In this document: in pieces, positions 17,658-22,730 of the stretch
How the letters are laid out: each line of letters starts with the position of its first letter
Numbering within the stretch: the first letter of the stretch is position 1
DNA from: Rhizophagus sp. LPA8_4_AMF
Taxonomy: Eukaryota > Glomeromycota > Glomeromycetes > Glomerales > Glomeraceae
Assembly: GCA_021464525.1 (NCBI GenBank)
Contig: JADRCO010001081.1
Coordinates: forward strand, 1-22,730
Direction: 5' to 3'
DNA: 22,730 bases
Made by a program: the position numbers and the translations under genes
The notes under the pieces: model-generated
Told to the model about the DNA's origin: nothing
Database searches by the model: none
Seen by the model: the letters and a program-made list of their open reading frames with translations, nothing else

Positions 17658-18834
17658 TCATACATTATCTTCAATTTTTAGTTTCTTTTGGACTTCCTGT
17701 TTACTTTCTTCAGTCTCGACAAATTCACTAAACTCCCTTTTAACTTTAATTTCTTTTTCCTCAATCTTAATAACTTCAAATTCATTCTCTACAAATTCAC
17801 TTTTATCTTTCTCTTCGGTCTTAATAACTTCAAATTCATTCTTTATAAATTCATTTTTAACTTTAATATCTTTCTCCTCAGTCTTAATAATTTCAAATTC
17901 GCCTTCTTTTTCTATCTTTATTGGGACATCATCAAGAAGAATATTTCTTGTACGTAACCAACATGCTGGTCTATAATGAATATGTAAAACAGCTACCGGA
18001 ATTGTTAAAGTACTTTTAAGCATTTTATTTGAAGCCATTTTAATATCTTGACTTTTTTGAAAACCTGTAGAAATTTTTATTCCCATTCCAATTCCAGTTG
18101 ATTCAGGAACTTGTACTTTTTCTACTTGATTTTTAACATAATTATCCAATCTTTCAACTTCTTCAGCTATATAAAAGTAAACAGATATAGCACCAATTCC
18201 TCCGAACATTGATTTTGTACTTGAATACTTTATATTATTTTTTGAATTTTCTTCATTATCATTTATCCAATTGGTAACATCAAATTTAAATAAATGTTTT
18301 TGTCTTTTTTCATCAAAAAATCCATCTTTTCTTGATTTTGGTATAGATTTTTGAATTTGTTTACAAGTATGATCCCATTTTCCATCAATAAATAATTTTG
18401 CTTTAAGTATTATACAAGATGATGAAAAAAGATTAGATGAAGCGCCGAATTGTACAACATAATTTGTTCCAAGTTCTTCAACAGCTGCGTAATATGTTTT
18501 ATCGCTAAATACCAAGCAAAAGTTCAAAGTATATTAAATATTTTATTTTGTATTCTGTTTTAAATCAAGAAAATACTGTACTGTGTATACCTTTTAATCT
18601 TTCTTCCAGTTTTCAAATCGAGTACGTATGAAGGTCCTGTAGTCACCTATTATCATTGTTATTCAAAATATTTAAAATTGAGTGATAAAAAGTTCATAAT
18701 TACAATATCTTCAACAAAAAAATATATATATAACATTATATATAACATACAAATCTTTTATTAATATGTTCGCTACATTCTTTTAGTGGTTTGTTGTTTA
18801 CTAATATCTTTAAAGAAAATCCCGAATATATCAT
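17658..18834 (-). CDS. 328-residue protein, beta-rich N-terminal domain (DUF7918-like?) plus SUMO-motif tail
   Basis: There are three exons: 18834-18751, 18646-18591 and 18504-17658. The introns are 104 bp (GTATGT...ATAG, phase 0) and 86 bp (GTATAC...TTAG). The spliced length is 987 nt, an intact frame of 329 codons. The ATG at 18834 starts MIYSGFSLKILVNNKPLKEC. Exon 2 gives VTTGPSYVLDLKTGRKIK, and exon 3 continues through GTNYVVQFGASSNLFSSSC, LFIDGKWDHTC and GGIGAISVYFYIAEEVE. This alternating strand pattern, with a nearly terminal G-x-I-x-V-x-x-Y strand, recalls the fungal DUF7918 domain; that is tentative. Residues about 240-328 are a Glu/Lys/Ile repeat tail with seven psi-K-x-E motifs. 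No signal peptide or membrane segment is present. It is probably nuclear or cytosolic, but the function is unknown. This family recurs in AM-fungal genomes. It lies between the two long repeat copies. Confidence 0.8.
17718..17900 (-). repeat. Coding tandem repeat in the tail of the 328-residue protein
   Basis: Degenerate units read EFEIIKTEEKDIKVKNEFIK, then EFEVIKTEEKDKSEFVEN, then EFEVIKIEEKEIKVKREF. On the plus strand this appears as repeated TTAATAACTTCAAATTCATT blocks. The unit length varies (about 18-21 codons), always in frame, so length change here alters the number of IKxE motifs without breaking the protein. Confidence 0.8.
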
Positions 18835-19017
18835 TTTTTTTATTAGTAATAATGGGAATTCAGTATAATAAATAACGTATGAGTAAAATGAAAATGAAAG
18901 ATCCAAATAAATAAATGTGATTTTTTGAAAAAAAAAAAAATTTTTTTTTGAAAATAAGTAAATAAGTTCAAACTATTTTAGAACAATAATATAATAATAT
19001 CGTGATGACATAAAGTA

Positions 19018-19320
19018 TTAAAAAATAAACTTAACACGTGTTAATGAACAATATATATAAAACGCGTTTAAATCGTTATAAAATCTGCATGGTAAATCAT
19101 TATAACACACATGGCATACATGACATATATAGAGTGATACATTTGCTGTATGTATATTTTTACAGTACAGTACAGTACTTTTATCTATAGATTGTTTTAT
19201 ATTCATTGAAATTATTAGAGATCTAAGAAAATTTTGAATGATTTTTAAATACTTTTTTCGAATATCCTGTAAAAATATGGTAGTTAGGTTAACGCGTGTT
19301 AAATTAAAGAAAAAAGTTTT
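19018..19320. repeat. Possible fold-back element
   Basis: TTAACACGTGTTAA near 19030 and TTAACGCGTGTTAA near 19293 sit in inverted arrangement, each flanked on the outside by an A/T-rich run. The antisense of the first and the sense of the second both read LTRVK. No target duplication was found. The core words are themselves palindromic, so the inverted relation may be chance. Confidence 0.25.
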
Positions 19321-19831
19321 ATATAAAAAAAATATTTTTTTTTTATTTTCTGTTATTTATAAAAAAATTTTACTGCGGTCATTCAAAGATCAAATTTTTA
19401 CCATAATAAACCATATCATAATCCATATCTAAAAATTCTAATTAAAAAAAGTATAAACAAAGTTTAAAATTTTCTATTTCTAATCATGTTATGATAAAGC
19501 AGAGAAAAAATTTTTAAATTGCCATCGGTGTAACATGCAAGAAAGCAATCTTAAGATATAAATTTATAATAAAATATAAAGAAAGAAACAATTGAATCGT
19601 AAACAGTCAAAATCTTTAATGAAAGAAAAAACAACTATTCATACGAATTTTATAACAATATCAAATACAGCCGGGTTTTACTGTAAGCACGGTATTCTAT
19701 AGTTTGCTTTTTATATTCTTAAGTTATTCAAAGCCTTTCCTTCGTTAATATACTGTAGTACTTTACAATTTGTCCGTATCAACATGGTTTAAAATATATA
19801 GTTTTCCTAAATCGTTGACTGATCACATTGA

Positions 19832-19960
19832 TCACGTGAGAACTCGTCTCATATATCCATGAGAAATACTTTTTGATCCCGACGGAACTTTACCAAATGT
19901 GCCAAATGCGAGTGGAATAATAACAAATATCTATATCAAACCGAAATGTAACCACGTGAT
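19832..19960 (-). pseudogene. Short coding relic, family uncertain
   Basis: The minus strand reads FVIIPLAFGTFGKVPSGSKS followed by ISHGYMRRVLT and a stop at 19832. A neighbouring frame upstream reads DHVVTFRFDIDI, suggesting one frameshift near 19930. The VxIxAxGxxxxVP pattern vaguely recalls the C-terminal end of some non-LTR retrotransposon reverse transcriptases. It is too short to assign. Confidence 0.25.
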
Positions 19961-20440
19961 CTACAATAATTTTGCCTGAAATTTTATTAATTCCGGTCGA
20001 AATTAGGATTAATAAAACCTTGCCAGTTAGTTTCCAGAATTGTCAGCGATCACTATTTTTACTACACAGAATCCTTTTACTGGTCAGTTCTAAATCACGA
20101 GTTCTGTACGTCGATATTAATAGATTATATTGTAATGTACAATATTTTTCTGAGTGGCATAAAAATGTTAAAAGTTAAAAATCAGGATTGGTCGAATATC
20201 GAATAAGATTAAAATAGAATCGATTTAAAAAAAAACTAATACTGTATAGACCTGCAAAAAAAAGTGGATTACATGGGTTCTCCGCCAAAAATTAAAGCAC
20301 AAACTAACACTTTTTCAGTGATACAAAAAGGTATGTTGCACTTTATCTGCTAAATGCACAGACAGTTAATTTTTTCTATTCTCGGTAATTTTTTTTTTGC
20401 AGATAAATTGTCAATTAATATTTCTCTATTTGTAACACAA

Positions 20441-20985
20441 GACAGATATTACGATTAACGAAATATTAACAACAGATATTTATGTAATTGGAAACAGATA
20501 TTTATGTGATCAGTTACAGACATTTATATGATTGGAAACAGATATTTATTTGATTAGAGAACTTTATTTGAGACAGATTACAGATATTTACTTGATTAGC
20601 AACAGATAAATATTTGACTAGCAACAAATATTTATTTTATTAGACAGATATTCTACTTGATTACAAACAGATATGTATTTTATGTATTTGATTAACAGAT
20701 ACATATCTGACTAGCGACAGATATTTATTTTATTAAACAGGTATTTACTTGATTACAGACAGATATTTATTTGATTGACGACAGATATTATATTTGATTA
20801 AAGACAGATATTTATTGATTAGAGACAGATATTTATTTGATTACAGACAGATATTATATTTAATTAGAAACAGATATTATATTTGATTGACGACAGATAT
20901 TATATATGCATGATTACAGACAGATATTATATATAGTTACAGTATTTGATTAGAGACAGATATTATAATTTGATTGCTAATAGAA
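20441..20985 (+). repeat. ACAGATATTTATTTGATTAG minisatellite, long array (copy B)
   Basis: Roughly two dozen degenerate units of about 19-24 bp have a conserved ACAGATAT core and a variable TTGATTAG/TTGATTGAC/TTGATTACAG half. Higher-order blocks (GACGACAGATATTATATTTG and relatives) recur near 20777, 20880 and 20900, suggesting repeated slippage or unequal exchange. The array is within copy B of the long repeat. Confidence 0.9.
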
Positions 20986-21670
20986 ATTAATTTATTTGTA
21001 TTCAATGATGATTACCTGTTAATATCAGGTAAATTAACTGTTGAAGTTCAGATAAATTTACTATATCTGTCTCAAGTAGTAACATAATATTTCACGTGCA
21101 TTTACAGATCATTTTTTACTATTCCAATCTATTCTAATCAGGATTTTTTTTTAAAAATATTTCAGATAATAATAATTTTCAAATGTTCTTTATGCAATCA
21201 ACAATTACAAAAAAAGTTAAGGTATGATAGTTCCGAATATTATCATTATAATAAAAAGCTTACAATATAAAAAAATATTACCTTTGTCTTTTGTATTGAA
21301 ATTTTGTTGGGATTGATGATGATCTTGATGATCCCTTTTTATAATTTATAATTTTGGGTCTCATTGTCTCATTTGAAAAAAGATGATCAATCAAAAAAGA
21401 TTGGGATTCTTTCGGATTTCTTTTTTCTATTTTTATTTTCTAATTCCGATAATATTTAGATTTTATTAAAATAATTTTTTTACGCCTAAAAGTAATACGT
21501 TTTTGGATTAGTTTCTTTAAAAAAAAAGTGTTAAAATTTGGATTAGTTTCTTTGAAAAAAAAGATTTCAATGTCAAAAAAAAAATCTTCTTTTTATTTTT
21601 ACATTTTAACAATTTCATTATATTTTGTACTTTGAATGGAATTGATTCTCGATACCTAGATATTTATTCA

Positions 21671-21769
21671 ATAGTAACTCTGACAGTAGTAACTCTGATA
21701 GTAGTAATCCTGATAGTAGTAACTCTGATAGTAGTAACTCAATAACTCGGACAATAGTAACTCGGACAA
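21671..21769 (+). repeat. 15-bp tandem repeat AGTAGTAACTCTGAT
   Basis: About five to six units follow AGTAGTAACTCTGAT, with ACTCGGAC variants at the right edge. Copy A has only one or two units here (about 13282-13305), so the array expanded after the copies separated. Confidence 0.85.
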
Positions 21770-22250
21770 ATTCGGACCAAAATCAAAATTCTCCCGAATT
21801 ATTACTATGCGAAAATTTGTAGATTTATCACGTGTACGGTATACTTTACTTTCATAATTCTGGTCAGAACGACCCGAGTTATCATCAAGTGACTAATTCC
21901 AAATGAAAAATCTGAAATGGATACGTAACACAATCAGTTGTGGCATTGTAAAAAGATCACAAAATGCATCCAATCCAATTTTTGCACGTTGGAGAGATTA
22001 ATATTTTTATACCTTTTACCGAAAAAATGAATTTTTAAATTGATAATTAATCGTAATTAATAATTACAATTTAATACATTTTCAATAAAATTAAAATTCT
22101 ATTGTTTATCTTTCTTTTTTTTTAAAAAAAAAAAAATTTTTTAATAACTAAATTTTTTAATAACTAAATTTTTTTGGCAAAGATTTACATGCCTAAAAAT
22201 TGATCCTTTAATCCTTTAACTTATTAAAATGAGAATCTGAAAAAAAATAT

Positions 22251-22356
22251 TATATATATATATATATCATAAAAAAGAATCGCTGCACTTTTTAACTTTT
22301 TATAATAATGTATTAATATTTATTATAATTATAAATTTTCAAATTTTCAAATTTTC
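22251..22356. repeat. (TA)n run and three AAATTTTC units near the end of copy B
   Basis: A TA run covers 22251-22267. Three perfect 8-bp AAATTTTC units cover 22333-22356. Both are simple repeats in the tail of repeat copy B. Confidence 0.85.
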
Positions 22357-22403
22357 AAAATATACAAAAATACATGAATTTTCTTAAATTTGGTGATTTA
22401 TTA

Positions 22404-22730
22404 CTAAATTCTTTCGTAAGTTATAAGTTATTTATTTAATCCATTTATATAATATTTACATATAACATATCAGCTGATAGTCAAAATTGGACCAAATTTT
22501 AGGCCCCCAAATCATAACATTTTTGATTAACGTTACACTTGTCACACTATTTTTACATAATAAAAAAAAAAATCCCATGATCAATTTAGCGAACTCACCC
22601 TAAAAAAAAAAAAATAACATATAAAAACACGCGTCAAACCGATGAGCAAACCAAAAACCGATGAGCTTGAGTAGCGAAATACTAGTAGAAGGTAACTGGC
22701 AACTCTTAACTTCAAATTGGTAACTATAAT
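22404..22730. other. Terminal stretch, possibly the edge of another repeat
   Basis: No coding frame was found. CAAAATTGGACCAAATTTTA near 22483 and GGCCCCC at 22503 stand out from the AT-rich background. AACCGATGAGC occurs twice (22638-22648 and 22656-22667). This may be the terminal part of a transposon continuing past the window, but no inverted partner is visible here. Confidence 0.3.

Larger units (their letters stand above)
20211..22403 (+). repeat. Long noncoding dispersed repeat, copy B
   Basis: This is the direct partner of 12275-14403, with the same landmarks in the same order and no coding capacity. Compared with copy A it has a much longer ACAGATAT minisatellite and an expanded 15-bp AGTAGTAACTCTGAT array. 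It lacks the 523-bp MITE and the 45-bp palindrome. No target duplication or LTR-type TG...CA end was found. Confidence 0.85.

Noticed and set aside
17587-17976. Plus-strand Ser/Phe/Leu-rich frames over the SUMO-motif tail
   Set aside because: They are shadows of the repetitive minus-strand coding sequence; the period is that of the coding repeat.
12275-22403. LTR retrotransposon with the two long repeats as LTRs
   Set aside because: The ends lack TG...CA and no target duplication was found. The copies are strongly diverged with different array lengths, and the interior has no gag-pol but a host-like spliced gene.
1-22730. tRNA genes, rRNA, CRISPR arrays, bacterial operons
   Set aside because: No cloverleaf with box A/B and no spaced identical repeats with unique spacers were seen. 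The introns and families present are eukaryotic.

Overview
The window is eukaryotic, strongly AT-rich, and gene-poor. Its genes have short GT-AG introns (about 76-104 bp). The gene families point to an arbuscular mycorrhizal fungus (Glomeromycotina, Rhizophagus-like): a tyrosine-kinase-like gene with an N-terminal Cys motif, a BTB-TLDc gene, small secreted proteins, a repeat-borne helicase-HNH protein, and dense decayed transposons. This taxonomic call rests on family recognition; no database was searched.

Layout, left to right. 846-2167 (-) is a decayed protein kinase gene. 3523-3758 (+) is an intact two-exon gene for a 50-residue secreted four-cysteine peptide, with a TATA box and short repeats upstream. 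4484-4810 (+) is a secreted-protein-like pseudogene with three in-frame stops and no frameshift. 5642-8580 (+) is a heavily broken SF1 helicase plus HNH-like relic, probably from a dispersed element. 9020-10522 (-) is a nearly intact BTB-BACK-TLDc gene with two or three single-base frame disturbances. 10563-11440 (+) is an unrecognised coiled-coil relic that starts about 40 bp from the BTB gene start, head to head. A second short relic lies at 12044-12247.

The right half is repeat-dominated. Two diverged direct copies of a roughly 2.1-2.2 kb noncoding repeat lie at 12275-14403 and 20211-22403. Both carry a minisatellite built on ACAGATATTTATTTGATTAG, greatly expanded in the second copy. The first copy was invaded by a 523-bp Mutator-type MITE with a 9-bp target duplication. 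Next to it, a MULE transposase relic (14404-15211, -) was hit by two small elements with 9-bp and 8-bp target duplications. Removing both on paper restores one reading frame through the transposase.

Between the two repeat copies are a promoter-like region with a long unexplained noncoding segment (15616-16330) and one intact three-exon gene (17658-18834, -). That gene encodes a 328-residue protein whose repetitive acidic/basic tail holds seven SUMO-consensus motifs.

Only two genes look fully functional: the secreted peptide and the SUMO-motif protein. The genes do not form a common pathway. The window reads as a fast-turnover accessory region shaped by insertion, duplication and gene decay.
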